NCBI GenBank assembly: GCA_028583415.1
Contig: CM053275.1
Span: 87,352,278 to 87,416,277 of the forward strand
DNA length: 64,000 nucleotides
Direction of reading: 5' to 3'
Source of the DNA: Protea cynaroides
Lineage: Eukaryota; Streptophyta; Magnoliopsida; Proteales; Proteaceae
Shown here piece after piece: positions 36,767-49,330 of the stretch. The notes under the pieces are model-generated. The model did no database searches. It saw nothing but the letters and a program-made list of their open reading frames with translations, and was not told the DNA's origin. A program made the translations under genes and the position numbers. The stretch's first letter is position 1. Each line of letters begins with the position of its first letter.

Positions 36767-36825
<59 letters not shown>

Positions 36826-37760
36826 CATTGAATTAGAACCATATTTTGTACCGAATTTAAAACTGAAGCTCTCATCGAATGAGTGTTTTCATACCATATA
36901 AAAACTAGATACCAATACTGTATATTGCAGTTGGTTTTCATCTGGAGCTTCCCAAGATGTGGACACCTGTAAAATGTACAAATTAGGCAGGTTCAAAAAC
37001 CATATGGCCACTCTAATGTCTAAATTAGAACTGAAAGCAAGTAGTTGGAGTTTCGTCAATGGAATAAGAACTCCTTTAGAGGTCAGATTCCCCTTAATGA
37101 CAGGGAGAGAACTTGAAGGTAAAAAATTGGATCTCATTACCTTCGTAATGGGCTCTATTTATAGAGAGGCATGGCATGGCGTGGATTTAGGCACGATATA
37201 AGTGATTACCAGTGCTCTCTTGTAAATCTTATGCCACTCATTATGAATTAGTTGTCTTGGCAGTTGGAATGTTGGTATACTCACGATCTAATCCCTTAGA
37301 AATAAGGTCAAACGTGGGTAGGAGAGTGTCATAGCCGTTGGATGACGATCTTTGGTTAGGCCTTCCATAAGCGGTTTTGAGATTCCATCTCGGGCATCCT
37401 CAAGAGCTAGCACATGGTTGAGATTCTTGGGAAAGTCCATGATAAAGGCGGATTCGCCCTTATCTTCCGAGATTGCAAAGATGGCCTTTCCATACATCGG
37501 GATTATATGTGTCTTTCCTTAATTGGTGATCGGTTTCAAACATGTATCCTCCTCTGATTGGTGCGAATATTATTCCCCTATCACCATACTAACTAAAACC
37601 ATTATTAAAATCATACCGAACAGATATAATAATGATTCAAGGTTTGATACAGCATTCTTATTCAATATGGAAAGGATGGAGATTTTTTTTTTTTTTTTTG
37701 TACCCCTTGTACCGTACCGGATATTGGTACCGTACCCGATTGATAACCTATTGTAAACAC
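36515..37760. other. Repeat mosaic: GGTACCG-type repeat split by a possible LTR fragment
   Basis: 36515-36900 and 37590-37760 share GATAC/GTACCG words and TTTGATACxxxATTCTTATT, suggesting one repeat split by 36900-37560. The intervening part has a minus-strand TATA box (CCTCTCTATAAATAGAG, about 37150) and resembles a decayed LTR. (AT)n at 36783-36823. No paired LTR or target duplication seen; weak call. Confidence 0.3.
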
Positions 37761-38837
37761 GAAGGTTGGTCTACCTAGAATATTGAACATTAATTTTAAT
37801 ATTGTCAAGGCACTTTGAAGTTTCATCGGTGGGAGAGAACCGAGAGCGGGAGAGCAGGGTAGAGGTATGTGGGGCCCATTTTTAATTTAAACAAATTTAA
37901 TAAGAAATGTACGACAGTCCTATATTTAGAGAATCCCATCCCAGCCGCACGTGTCAAGCTAAAAGCTTAGGACCAGCGTTCCAGAGCCGGCATCCTTTAA
38001 CAGTGATTTCGACTTTTTTTTTTTTTTTTTTTTGTTTTTTGGGTGGACATTGGCTAATGACTATGCTTCTCATGTTTTGCCACGTGTATGGTAGATATGC
38101 ACCTCCGGCTCAGTTCTCATTGACATAATCTAACGGTGAAACCTAGTCAAAATGGCTAAAATTTGACTTTGTTGGGATGTGGTCTACTTGGATTGGCTGT
38201 TAAGATATAAGAATCTGATCCATCGGACCGTCACTATTAAACATTGGAATTCGTGTTCGCACTTATAAATTATAACGAATCTATTCCAATAAATTAGGGA
38301 TTAATATAGTCTAGCACGGAACAGTTTCTAGGAAAGAAGCAGAACTCGTTCCTAATTTCAAAACAAAAATAGGTATCGAGATTTACTCCATTCACATTAA
38401 ACAAGTTCCTTTTATCGATTGAAAGTTAAAGAAAGAGAATCGAATCCTGTCGTCAGTTAATAATATTTTAACTTTCTTCCACAGTTCCACTTTCCATTCT
38501 CTATTTAACTTCTGATTGAGTTGTGTCATTGGAGCCGATTCATCCTCTTTTCTAAAAAAACTTGAATTTTTCAATCCGGATCTAATTTTCTTGACTTTCT
38601 CTCATCTTCTGTGGAGGAATAGAGAGGGAACAATCTGCAGAGAAGCTCCAAAACCCAGTCGATTCATTGTATGGCAAAAATCCCAACTTTCTTTTGCGAA
38701 GGCTGTCTAACTTTGTTCAGCTTTACCAAGTCAATCGTCGATTCGTGGCCTTTCTCTTAAACTGAAATCCAGATCCTTTTACCCTTTTTCTCCATCATTT
38801 TTCATATTCAATTTGTAGAGATTACTGCTAGAAAATC
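37761..38837 (+). promoter_or_regulatory. Upstream region of the SAUR gene with two G-boxes
   Basis: CACGTG occurs at 37948-37953 and 38081-38086, about 890 and 755 bp before the start codon. A weak TATA-like TCTATTTAAC lies at about 38498. G-boxes bind bHLH/bZIP factors such as PIFs; any regulation of this gene by them is inference. A short R-run of T at 38013-38034 separates the two boxes. Confidence 0.35.
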
Positions 38838-39353
38838 ATGAGGAAAACCAGGGGTTTCAAGCTGGGACGAAAGCTCGTGAAGGTCTTCCAATGGGGCCTG
38901 AGGCGTAAACGGAACCCAGATGGGTACAACCTTCTGCAACGTTCATCTTCTCCAAACATTAAAAACAGTAAGAGCAAGACGATATCGAAACTCTGTGATT
39001 GGGGTCGTAATCTGAAGCGAGGAGCGAAGAAGCTCTGTTGTACGAAGTCGGCAGCGCGTTACTCGCGTCTAGGGCTAGGGCTAGGGCAAGAGCCATTGGA
39101 AGCGAAATCAGTTGCAGAGGTGCCGAAAGGACATCTGGCGGTGTACGTAGGTGAGAAGGATGGGTGCTCACATAGGGTTTTGGTGCCGATAATCTACTTC
39201 AACCATCCTCTGTTTGCAGAGTTGTTGAGAGAAGCAGAGGAAGAGTATGGGTTTCATCATCCTGGTGGGATTACTATTCCCTGCCGGATCTCGGATTTTG
39301 AGAGTGTTCAGACGAAGATTGCCGCCGGCCAGTCAATGAAATATCGCCTTTAA
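38838..39353 (+). CDS. SAUR: SAUR-family protein (small auxin up RNA), intact
   Basis: Single-exon gene of 171 codons, typical for SAURs. A basic N-terminal part (residues 1-90, Arg/Lys-rich) precedes the SAUR domain at about 91-163. That domain contains VPKGHLAVYVGE, RVLVPIIYFNHPLFAELL and EEYGFHHPGGITIPC, the family's conserved core. The long N-terminal extension resembles the SAUR30/36-like subgroup more than the roughly 100-residue clade. SAURs are short-lived proteins; many inhibit PP2C-D phosphatases and so activate plasma-membrane proton pumps to promote cell expansion. The start is the first ATG of the frame and has upstream stops. The subgroup assignment is inference; the family call is secure. 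Confidence 0.95.
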   Translation: MRKTRGFKLGRKLVKVFQWGLRRKRNPDGYNLLQRSSSPNIKNSKSKTISKLCDWGRNLKRGAKKLCCTKSAARYSRLGLGLGQEPLEAKSVAEVPKGHLAVYVGEKDGCSHRVLVPIIYFNHPLFAELLREAEEEYGFHHPGGITIPCRISDFESVQTKIAAGQSMKYRL

Positions 39354-40639
39354 TGCCATAGATAATGACGATAAAGGAATCAGTGATCATAAAAGCAGGA
39401 TTTATGATTTCCTGTTGTTTCTCTGTTTTCTTCTGTAAAATTACAAGGCATGTAATTACAAAAGGTTTTGCATACTTCAGCATTAGTGGTGGAACATCGA
39501 TGAGATTTTTGTTTCAATTTTTTTTATTTTTTTTAAATATTTCTTTTGAATCAAATCAATACTACAGAAGCGGGGGATTGTTCTTATGTGAAATGATGCC
39601 AAATGGAGATGGTCCATTCTTAATTCTTCATATATTCTAATGGCGGTGCTAGTCGTTATTGCGTGAAACTTTTTACGGTGGTGGATTGTGGAATCTAAAA
39701 TACAGTCATGACTCATGACAAGTAAGATGTGAACCAGAGCCACCAGTAGGGTCCACGTAACATGTCCTCTCTATCACTCTCATCTGCTTTTCAGGACCAC
39801 GTGTCGATATCTGATAGAATTGCTGATTAGGATGATAAAACCCCGTTCTTGTAACCAAGGGTCGTTCAGAGGAAATAGAACTTTTCTGAATGTATGACTT
39901 ATACTTCAGCCTTCAATGCTACCAACCCTAACTTCGTATTTTCACCCAAAAAATCCCTAAGTTTGTATTTTGTAAACTTTATAAAAATTAAGAATACATT
40001 GAGAGAAAACAAAATTAATGTTTGGTATGTATTTTCGATCTTGGATTCTTCAAATGCATTCTGAACATGGACCATTTTGTAAAGCACTCTTTGTCTTCTA
40101 AGCTTAGAACAAAAAATGTTTCGCTCTTTAATCCATTTTCATTGTATATTAGAAATGTATTTTCCATTTTATATTTGAGTTAAATTTAATCATATAAACT
40201 TTCATGTATGTCCATGCTTTCTCTATAGTCCTATATTTTTTTCGTAACCCTAATCTTTTTTTAAGCTGTGATATTTTTCATGAACCCACCTCGAATCCCA
40301 TAATTAAAGAGTCTACCTTGAATAAATTGGCAAAAGAGTAAATATATCAAAGAAAGATTCAACGTGTAAGTGGCAATTGATCATTTGGAGAAGAGATAAG
40401 ATTCATCCAAAAAAAAAAAATTGAGATAAAGCCTAGCAAATTGTCATTGACCAATTGTTGTAGGTGTTAAGTAAATTTTTTTTTTATTTATGGGGAAAGG
40501 GGGAACTGTAGTTTGTTGAAATGTTACCATTAATATTGTATTCAACCTTCTTAAATTATACTCAATCCACCAACAAACATGGAGGGCCATAATATATTTA
40601 TAAGATAATGAGGTAGCTTACTCGTGAGATGAGACGTCT
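39354..40639. other. Non-coding sequence downstream of SAUR
   Basis: No gene recognised; likely includes the SAUR 3' untranslated region at its start. Confidence 0.4.
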
Positions 40640-40647
40640 GCTTTAAT

Positions 40648-40871
40648 CATGGTTTTAGTTCATGATATCAAAATAAGTACTAGTTACTTTCAAAATCGAT
40701 ATCAAAATAAGACATAATCAATGACAGAGTGACATGTGATTGATACTAAATTAAAATGTATTAACAAAATAAATGTATAGAATATTTTATCAAAATCAGC
40801 CACTGTCGATACAGATACAAATCAACCAATACAGCCTATCCAATCCTGATACCCGAAACCTAAAACCATGG
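40648..40871. mobile_element. hAT-like MITE (R2 family), older copy
   Basis: 224 bp, perfect inverted tips CATGGTTTTA / TAAAACCATG, flanked by GCTTTAAT and GCTTGAAC (6/8). Interior with GATATCAAAA and CGATAC words as in the other copies. Confidence 0.6.
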
Positions 40872-41238
40872 CTTGAACTGACCACAAGGCTGTTACCTAA
40901 AAAAAAAACTGACCACAAGGCATAAAAGATTTGCCTTAAAATAACTCTACTTTTGATGGTTCCATGCTAACTAACCACATTCTCTTCATATTTCAAAAAC
41001 AAATGGGGCCAATCTTTCTAGTCAATGGTTTGAGGAATCAGAATCAGAACATTGAAATCAATTAATTCTGATTTCAATTCCAGTTGACTTGTATTTGATT
41101 TTTAGGGTTCAAATCAATTCCGGATGAACCGGACTCCAAGGAGGCCAAAAGAAGGAAGGGCTGACATTGGGACAGATAACACCTCTGCACCACAGAGAAT
41201 ATATGTTGAAATAAAATATTATGTATGCTTTTGCCCAT

Positions 41239-41312
41239 GGCCTATTAGCTCAGCTGGTTAGAGCGTCGTGCTAATAACGCGAAGGTCGCAGGTTCGAGAC
41301 CTGCATGGGCCA
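41239..41312 (+). tRNA. tRNA-Ile (anticodon AAT)
   Basis: 74 nt cloverleaf without intron. Acceptor GGCCTAT pairs with ATGGGCC (one G-T wobble), followed by discriminator A. D arm is GCTC/GAGC, anticodon stem TCGTG/CGCGA. Loop CTAATAA has anticodon AAT at 41273-41275, and the T arm is GCAGG/CCTGC around TTCGAGA. It reads the AUU codon after A34 is deaminated to inosine. A-box and B-box promoters are internal. CCA is not encoded beyond chance, so this is a nuclear gene and not an organellar insert. Confidence 0.97.
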
Positions 41313-41321
41313 ATTTTTTTA
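41313..41321 (+). terminator. RNA polymerase III terminator
   Basis: A run of T (41315-41321) directly after the tRNA 3' end. Confidence 0.8.
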
Positions 41322-41689
41322 AGCTCTCAAATCAATAATGTTCCCCCTCCACTCCTCCATCTCCCATTCAAACGAAGATAAAGAGATGGAGCTGTAGAAG
41401 AAAATGGACTTTTCTGGTTCTCGATCCACCTTTATTTGCAAGTGGGTGGTGGCCGATGTTCGGCGTCCGGCGGGGACCAACTCTCCCACCTCATTGCTTC
41501 AACTTCAATCCTAATGCTTGGTAGGACCTTACTAATTACTCCCCTTTACCATCATTTAAACTTCTTCCTTTTCTTAACTCTTCGCTAGTGTTTACTCTTT
41601 TTCTCTTTGCACATCGGTTTGGATCGAGTCAAAATTTCTTTTTTGGATTGTGATAGAGAAAGAATAATGCAGCCAATAGGAGAAGGACA

Positions 41690-42385
41690 TGCGTTTGATC
41701 TTCATCGCCTATAATGGGGGGTCACATGTCAATATCTTTCAACTCGTAGGAGTATCTTTCAACTCGTAGGAGTGTGCCGCCTCACGAGAAGAAAAGAAGG
41801 AAAGCATATCTCCATGATCTCAAGATAACCATAGATCGGCACAAAGAAGGGAAGATTCCATGATGATGCCATGTGTCAGATAACGAGAATATCCCTGTTT
41901 TGGGAACTCGTGGACGGTTATGGGAGATCCACCACAAGATGACCATTGGATGGCCTAGGAAGACTTCTACCCATGTTCGTGATTTCAAAGGATCGTGGGA
42001 ATCCCAACTTACCACCATCACTACTAACGGTATGTCACACGATGCCAAAATTGTGCGCAAAGATATCGGGATTGCTCCAATCAAGTCCAATATCCACTCC
42101 ACTTCCATGCCTCTATAAATAAAGCTCAGAACAAAAGTAACCGGATCCAACCTTCTTTACTTGCGCCCTCTCTCTATCAAATCACTCAAACCCCTCTCTA
42201 CAGGAACTCGTATTCTCTTACCAAGCTCCCTCTTGCTTGCTTTTCGGTTTTGACTTATGTATCGAAGTGCCCACAGGGTTTCTGAACCCACCCACTATTA
42301 CTATTGCCTGATCTTCTTCTGTCTTGACAAGTATAGCCACCAGAAGTTTCGGACGAGAACCAGTGGCAATAGATTGGTAAAAAAA
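41690..42385 (+). repeat. Possible decayed gypsy-type LTR fragment
   Basis: A TATA box (CCTCTATAAATAAAGC, about 42109-42124) is followed by a CT-rich leader. Next come GTATCGAAGTGCCCACAGGGTTTC and AGAAGTTTCGGACGAGAACC, sequence that resembles the R-U5 end of plant gypsy LTRs. A 21-bp direct repeat (TATCTTTCAACTCGTAGGAG) is at 41730-41772. No partner LTR, clear termini or target duplication. Minus-strand frame 41782-42150 is not considered a gene. Confidence 0.35.
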
Positions 42386-43721
42386 AACAATCTTTATTTG
42401 TATTTTTATATTAAGAATTAAACACTTTTTTAACCCTAGATGACTGACATGTGGCAACCAATTCCTTTGGATGATAAACATGTGTCACAAATTAAGTTGG
42501 AGAAATAAAAAACGTATCGGATCCGATCTACAAATTGATCGGTTCCAACCGTGGTCCAGGTGGGTGGATCCATGACTACAGTCCAAGTGAAACTCATCTA
42601 ATGGACTGTAAGTAGGGTCTACACTATCAAGAAAAAAGTGGGAAGTCATTGATCAAATACACTATTTTGAGCAAAGATCGATGTCACGTAAGCAGAATTT
42701 TTTTTTTCTCATTCCTAATTATAATGATGATTATCCTCTTGTTTTTGTCTTCAAACAGGAGATATTATTAAAGGTGGGAGCCATATAAAAGTGGCTTCCA
42801 CATCAGGGAGTGTGATTGATGTGCATCGAATTATCACAAAAATAAAATAAAATAAAATAAAAAAATTTGACCCGGGTATTGAATCAAATTTAGCACGTGC
42901 CAAAATTGCAAATTGTTATTAAAAATTACATATAAATCATATAAATTTGGATAGAAATTTATGTCCGACTGGATGGTATTTTAGCACTGAGGTCAATGGG
43001 ATTACAGACATAGGCATCTAAACAAAGGGGACTGAGATTGTGATTTCACCATCATCTGTAATGCATGAAAGTACAATTGGATAGAAATCTTTTTTCGTTA
43101 AATATAAAAATTGATTGTTTCTGAATGAGATAATCAAAAAGATAAACTGATGAAGAAAAGCATTCAAAGTTGAATCAAAATATTTATAATTTTGTTTCCA
43201 TATAGCTTTATGCTGATTTGTAAAATGAATGATGTGGAGATGTAAGGTCGTCCAAATCATCATCCATATCCATTAGTACTATGATTTAGAAATAAAGTGA
43301 ATTAGAAGTTATTGTTTGGTTGGTTGTTTTTTGTTTTTTGTTTTCATGTACATTTTAAGTATGGCATTCATGGATTAATGGGGTTAATATGTAGTTTTGT
43401 CACGTTTCTTAATAGTCTTTTAAGGATAGAATAAAAAAAGCTCAACAATATTGGATATGGTCCGCCTTAATTTACATACTCATGTAAGTCATCAGTCATC
43501 ACTAACAATAAAATAATTCTCTTTGCTTTGTCATATGATATGGCTTTTCAATACATATGAGGATGGTCTTCATATATGGATACACACCCACATACGTTAT
43601 CTCAAAAGGAAAAGGAAAAGGAAAAGATTGGCTTTCTGAGTAATGGATATCTCTCAAGAGCCAAATAGATTGATTTCAATTATCCAAAAAAAAAAATAAT
43701 AATAATAAATTGATTTTAGAG

Positions 43722-43757
<36 letters not shown>

Positions 43758-44666
43758 AAAGGTGTGGGGGACGTATTTTAATCCTTTCATGCCCCTCATA
43801 TCCTCATGAGGAAATCCAGTGGATATAGTTTACTGTGCACATAATATACTGATATATTGATATATGTGTACAATGAATGACAATCATTGGATTTCCTCAT
43901 GCCAGTATGAATGAAGGGCATGAGAAGATTTGAATCGGTTGAAGACTTTTTACGTGCTCTACCAAGGGCACCCATCATCTATAGACAACTTCTACACTAT
44001 TAGAGGAAGAACGGGGATGCATTAAGCCACATTAGGAAGATAGAAGAATTAAACCTATGACATCTACAGTGTTTGTCAAGACACTAATTCACTTGTTTTT
44101 TTATTAACGATCTAATTTAGACTGGGTGTTTGAGGTGGGTTAAGGTGAGTCCAGACCATATTCAGTTTTGGTAGTTGGACCGGACCAGCCCAATCAAATC
44201 AATGAAAGGCCCAGTTACCTCCCTAATTTGGAGATATAATGACACTCTCAAATGGATTATCTGAAAAAAGGGAATAAAAAAATCCTTCCAAATCTGTATT
44301 GGGTTTGGTTCGAAACTTGAAAAGTCCAAAGCCTGAGAACCTTTCCAGAGAAGCCCAGCATTTATATGGGTGGGACACGCAAGTGCCAATTCAAGGATGA
44401 AGAATATATTCCCCATTTTACCGAAATTCTCATTCACATCAAAGTTCAACCACATTTAGATACCAGTAAACATGCACGTGTTTGGCTGTGTCACTTACAC
44501 GTGTACACAGTTTTAAAGTACTACTAGGCTTTTATTCCATTTAAACTTTTTCTTTATCATGTGTCATTTCACTTTAATGCCAGACGTCTTTGCAATTTCT
44601 TATTATGGAAAGAAGAAATTTGATTTTACATTTTAGATATTGTAAATGTGTATGACAATAGTCATT

Positions 44667-44718
<52 letters not shown>

Positions 44719-46399
44719 TAAGAGATGATATTGCTTAATTTATTTTATTATATAAAAATGAAAGGTAAGAGATGATATTGCTTAATTTGGATCCTGTAAA
44801 GTTTAGTATTCACTTTTTTTTTTTTTTTTTTTGGTCTATAGGGATATTTAGAAAAAGAAAAATAAGAAAAACTTATACAACAATCAAATTAAAGAGTAAA
44901 GCAATGTTCAAGGCAATTCAATAGGTAAGGAAACCTTTAATTACAGTAAATATTTTTTAACGAAACAACCTTTGGCCTTTGCCAAAGAAATTTAATTGAA
45001 GCAAGCTAAGCATCAATGAGGTACAATATAATTATGATTTAAGCATACTACTTCTACACTTATAAAGAGATAGACCAACTTACCGAGAGAATTTGGGAAA
45101 AAAATAGACTTATATAGAGAAATTGAGAAAGACTAGTCTTGATGAGCACACCAAGAAAATCTAATAATTCTACACGTATAGACAACATCAAAGCCACTAG
45201 AATTTCAATGACGATAGATAAAATTAAATGAACTTTCAAACCTATTAAATATTTTCCCATTTAACCTTTTAAAGTATATGGGATTGTGATGCATCCACAA
45301 GTGTCACCATGACTTCTAAAAGGTATGTCACATTTAATTAACCTTTGCGAAACTGCAAATAGAGGGTGAAGAGGTCAGGAATAAACCTAATTATCTGCAG
45401 AGCAGCATGCACCCTCTATATATATATATATATTGGTAAGCTCTTAGGGGAGAATGGAACAGTATAATGTGAAACCTAACTACCTAGAATATATATGACT
45501 TGTTCATAGAACAACATTGTACCAATGAACCTAATATTTTATTTTAAATCAAAACTTGGGAAAAAAGGAACGTGATAAAACAAAAGAATAACAGATGTAC
45601 ATGACTTATTCAGCAATCCATTAATGACATATTTCCTTGTTCCTAGGTTTACTCTAGAGTCTAGACTGACCTTGCAATTGAAGAGTCCTGGTAACTATCT
45701 TAGTGGTAAATACAAGTCGAGCACACCAATAACTACATGAACATCATGCCAAGCTGCAATGAGATGTACAACTTGTATCCTGTGAAAGTTAATTGGTTGA
45801 GAAAGCAATAGAAATATGGTATGTAAGAGAGTACCATATGTGGATGCTGCAAGAACAGAAGATTCTGACATGGTAAATATAGGATGGAGATGCTTGCATC
45901 ATGGGGTGTTCACAGGAGCTGAGGAGAAACTCGTAGTATGGAAAGAGAGAGAAGGAGACACGTGTGATTAAAGGACTGTTTATTTTCTTCCTTTATTATA
46001 GAGATTATATATCTTTTTTTATTAGAGATATTCTGTTTTTTTTTTTTGGGTAAAATTCTGTTTTGATTTTATGTAGTACGAATTCAAAAAAGTACTCAAA
46101 TTGAAAGAGAAATAAAGATGGTGGAGGATTTAACGAAGGTGTAAAGGAGAGGGGGAAGATAGAAGAGAGGGAGAGAGAGAGAGAGAAAGAAAAGAGACAT
46201 AGGAGATAGGGATTGTTTTTAAAATAAGTCCGGAGTTTATAATTTCTAGATGAGAGAAAATGGAAAGGGGAGGGACTGTGAGAGATGGCAAGTGGAGATG
46301 AAATATTGGAGAGATTACGATACTTTGGTTGAGAGAGTGGGGGGAAGGATGAGAGAGAATAAGAGATTGGGGAATTTTGGTCTAAGCGAAAAGAGTACG
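42386..46399. other. Long gene-poor stretch
   Basis: AT-rich spacer with simple repeats: AAAAT units near 42838-42860, AAAGG units at 43603-43625, TTTA units at 43722-43745, and GA-rich sequence at 46155-46200. No protein or RNA gene recognised. Confidence 0.45.
44671..44714. repeat. (GA)n microsatellite
   Basis: 22 uninterrupted GA units. A 26-bp sequence just after it (AAAGGTAAGAGATGATATTG...) is repeated at about 44760. Confidence 0.92.
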
Positions 46400-46815
46400 G
46401 TGCAAGTTTGGTCTTGTCCATCTGAATCCGCCCCGAACCCGAATTAGACTTGGTTAAGATACCTTAGCCTTGAGGGCATGTAAGAATTAAGAATTTCTGG
46501 TCCAAAGTTAAGGCCGGGCCAAGTCAGGGTTTAAGCCTTGGGTTGAACCCAATCCGGTCTAACTGAGCCCAGCCATGTCTTTTTCTTTTCTCCATCTCTC
46601 CAACTTGACCGCCCCTACATCTCCCTTTCCTTTCCCATCAGGGTCAATCAAGGTTAATCTGGTCTTATCCCGCCCTGAGAGTAGATCAAGGTTAGATTTT
46701 CCCAGCCCTGAGAGTCAAGGCCGGGCAGGGCCTGAGTCCAACTAAGTGTATTCAGAATTGAACTGATGTTTTGAAAAACCCAACCCAATCTGACCCGACC
46801 CTGACCCTGTTGCTT
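46400..46815 (+). repeat. Dispersed repeat family R1, copy 3
   Basis: Same order of blocks as copy 1 (AATTTCTGGTCC, GGTTGAACCC, TCTTTTTCTTTTC, AGGGTCAATCAAGGT, CCAACCCAATCTGACCC) and ends GACCCTGTTGC. No coding capacity. Confidence 0.5.
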
Positions 46816-47483
46816 TAATTCTAAACCCATGGCTATGGAAAACCCCTTTGCTTTAATGCTAGAAGCCTAGACCTCTGCTTTTAAAATTCATGGTCAGTAT
46901 TAATTGATGGGCTGTGATATTCTAATGATAATCGCTTCAGGATTCAGGAATAGTTTGGAATGTAAAATAAGTATGAAAAATAAAAATCATTTTATGGGTC
47001 AATCAGGAACCATAGGATTGAACGGCCAAGACGGGAGGATCAGAATAAGTACATCATCCTGGCTGGGATGATTGAGCTAAAGTTCATTACATGCTCTGCT
47101 TTTATCTTTGTGTAAAGCAGATAAAACATTGCATGGTCGATATTTGTGATCACTCTACAAAACAAATTTTGGGCCCTCAGATAAATATGGAACAGTCAGA
47201 TCATAAGAACCTGTGGACCCACATGTATGTACCATTTGTAAGTTCAAACTCTTTTTCTTCGTAGACGAGGCAAAGCAAGACCAAATGGCCGGTGAATGGA
47301 AAGTAGGACAAGAATAAGCTCTTTTCATCAAAGGGAAGGCCCCACAAGTCAAAAGACCAAAAAGCAGAAAAAACATCAAGCCTCAAGCCCATCTACTACA
47401 ATCAAGGGTTTGCGCAAAACAAGCAAAAAAAATAACAAACTGAAAGGAAGACAAAATTTAAAAACACAAGAGAGAGATCAAAG
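46816..47483 (+). other. Upstream region and probable 5' leader of the PDLP gene
   Basis: No separate gene seen. The purine-rich stretch from about 47400 to the start codon is a plausible 5' untranslated region. Confidence 0.4.
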
Positions 47484-49322
47484 ATGTGGAGGAAGAGGAA
47501 CCTTCTTCCACTTCAACACTCTTACCTCCACAAGGCCATCTTATTAGCTCTGAATCACTCTTTTCTCCTCCTCTTTTTCTCTTTCCTGAGTTCCCACCAA
47601 GTCAAAGCTTATATCTTCATCTATGGAGGCTGTTCTCAAGAGAAATACCAACCCAACTCACCCTTTGAAGCCAACCTCAACTCTCTATTATCATCTATTG
47701 CTAGTTCAGGTTCTCAGTCTGATTTCAACAACTTTGCCATTGGTAACAATACTTCCACTCCGGACACTGCGGTCTATGGTCTTTACCAGTGCAGAGGTGA
47801 TTTAAAGACAACAGAATGTGCCCGTTGCACCGAAAACGTGGTAAGACAGATCACTCTGCTTTGTCCTTACTGCAAAGGAGCTACTTTACAACTGGATGGC
47901 TGTTTTGTAAGATATGAGAGCATCGATTTCTTAGGGAAACTAGATACTAACCTCATGTACAAGAAGTGTAGTCGAAGTACCAGCAATGATGCTGAATTCT
48001 TTAGGCGTAGGGATGATGTTCTTGCAGACTTGCAGACTGCAACAAGTTTCAGAGTTAGTACTTTGGGATTGGTAGAAGGTGTTGCTCAGTGTTTGGGGGA
48101 TTTGAGCTCAGCAGATTGTTCATCTTGTCTCTCTGAAGCTGTTTCAAAGCTAAAGAATGTTTGTGGAGCAGCAGCAGCTGCTGATGTCTACTTAGGAAAG
48201 TGTTATGCTAAGTATTGGGCTTCTGGTTACTATGATTCATCCTCAGGTGCAATTCCATTTCCTCCCCTCCTTTTTTTTTTTCCTCCTTTTTTGGGTTGAA
48301 ATTAACAACAATTTATCCTATTCTTTATTTTCTATATTTAAGCTATAAAATATTTTTGACAATCTCATATATAAAAGAATTTTTCTAGTTGTATCTGTTG
48401 AAACAAAGTTTTTTCACTGTTAGATTTGCATCAGTCCTCAAATGAAATATTTAAACTGCCCTCCTGTATATTAATGTTTCCACGATGACCCAATAAATGT
48501 GCATTAAAGAAAATTGATTACAACAACATATTATAATCCTTGTTACAATCTTTGTTACATTCAGACGAATATTTTAAAATCATGGTAAATATTCACAAGA
48601 AGCACCTACCACACAATGTGGCTTTTTAGTAGAGGATATCCTCATGTAACTGGCAGTCATTCCAATAGCAAGGAATATGTCATAGGGTACCCACTTGAAA
48701 GGTTCCCAGAATAAAAAACACTATTTAGTTCCTTTATTCATGAAGCTAAAGGCATTTAAGGGAACTGAACTTCACCCAAACTATTTTTTACTAATTCGTC
48801 TCATAATATTCAGAACAATATATGCTGTGATACAATCCAAATTCTCAAATATATTAAGAATGAAATGCAAAGCCCTTATTAAGGATGAGAAACATGTTCT
48901 ATGTGTGTATGAAAGAAAGTGAACAGTAAGGATGATTAGCATGCATGCATTAGTAAGGAACATGGGTAGGAAATAAGATTTTGTGGGTCTTCTGCAATTT
49001 TTTTTTTTAATAGATTTCAGAAGAGTATTAATTCCAATGCTTTTGCTTTTTGTTGCTGGCTTGATTATTCTCAAGATTCCTCCACTGATGACCAAGTGGG
49101 TAAGTCAGTAGCCATAATCGCGGGGGCATTGGCAGGTCTCGCCATTGTAGTTGTTCTTCTCTCCTTTTTACGAAAAGCAATGGGTCAGTTCTCTCATCCC
49201 CCCCCCCCCCCCCCGGGTTTCTACTTAGTACATACCTATTTGTATACACCAATTTTGAAATATATATATACCAACAGGAACTGATGATGATTATCTTCCA
49301 TGTTATTCTATATGCAGACTAA
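47484..49322 (+). CDS. PDLP: Plasmodesmata-located DUF26 protein (PDLP / CRRSP family), spliced
   Basis: Exon 1 (47484-48246) encodes a signal peptide (hydrophobic core about residues 26-37, cleavage near HQVKA) and two DUF26 (Gnk2-type) domains. Their C-x8-C-x2-C motifs are at Cys103/112/115 and Cys203/212/215. The intron starts GT at 48247. Exon 2 (49076-49183) restores the frame (phase 1) and encodes DDQVGKS followed by one membrane helix (AIIAGALAGLAIVVVLLSFLR). There is no kinase domain, so this is a PDLP-type receptor-like protein and not a cysteine-rich receptor kinase. PDLPs sit in the plasma membrane at plasmodesmata and regulate callose and cell-to-cell movement. The last exon is tiny: an acceptor at 49317 gives Asp-stop (end 49322), one at 49277 gives 17 more residues (end 49330). 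Domain content is clear; the 3' end is not. Confidence 0.88.
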
Positions 49323-49330
49323 GAATATAA

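Noticed and set aside
41782..42150. 122-codon minus-strand frame
   Set aside because: Lies antisense to a likely LTR fragment with its own TATA box; no recognisable domain.
46005..46421. 138-codon Ser/Phe/Leu-rich minus-strand frame
   Set aside because: Complement of GA-rich low-complexity sequence; no family features.
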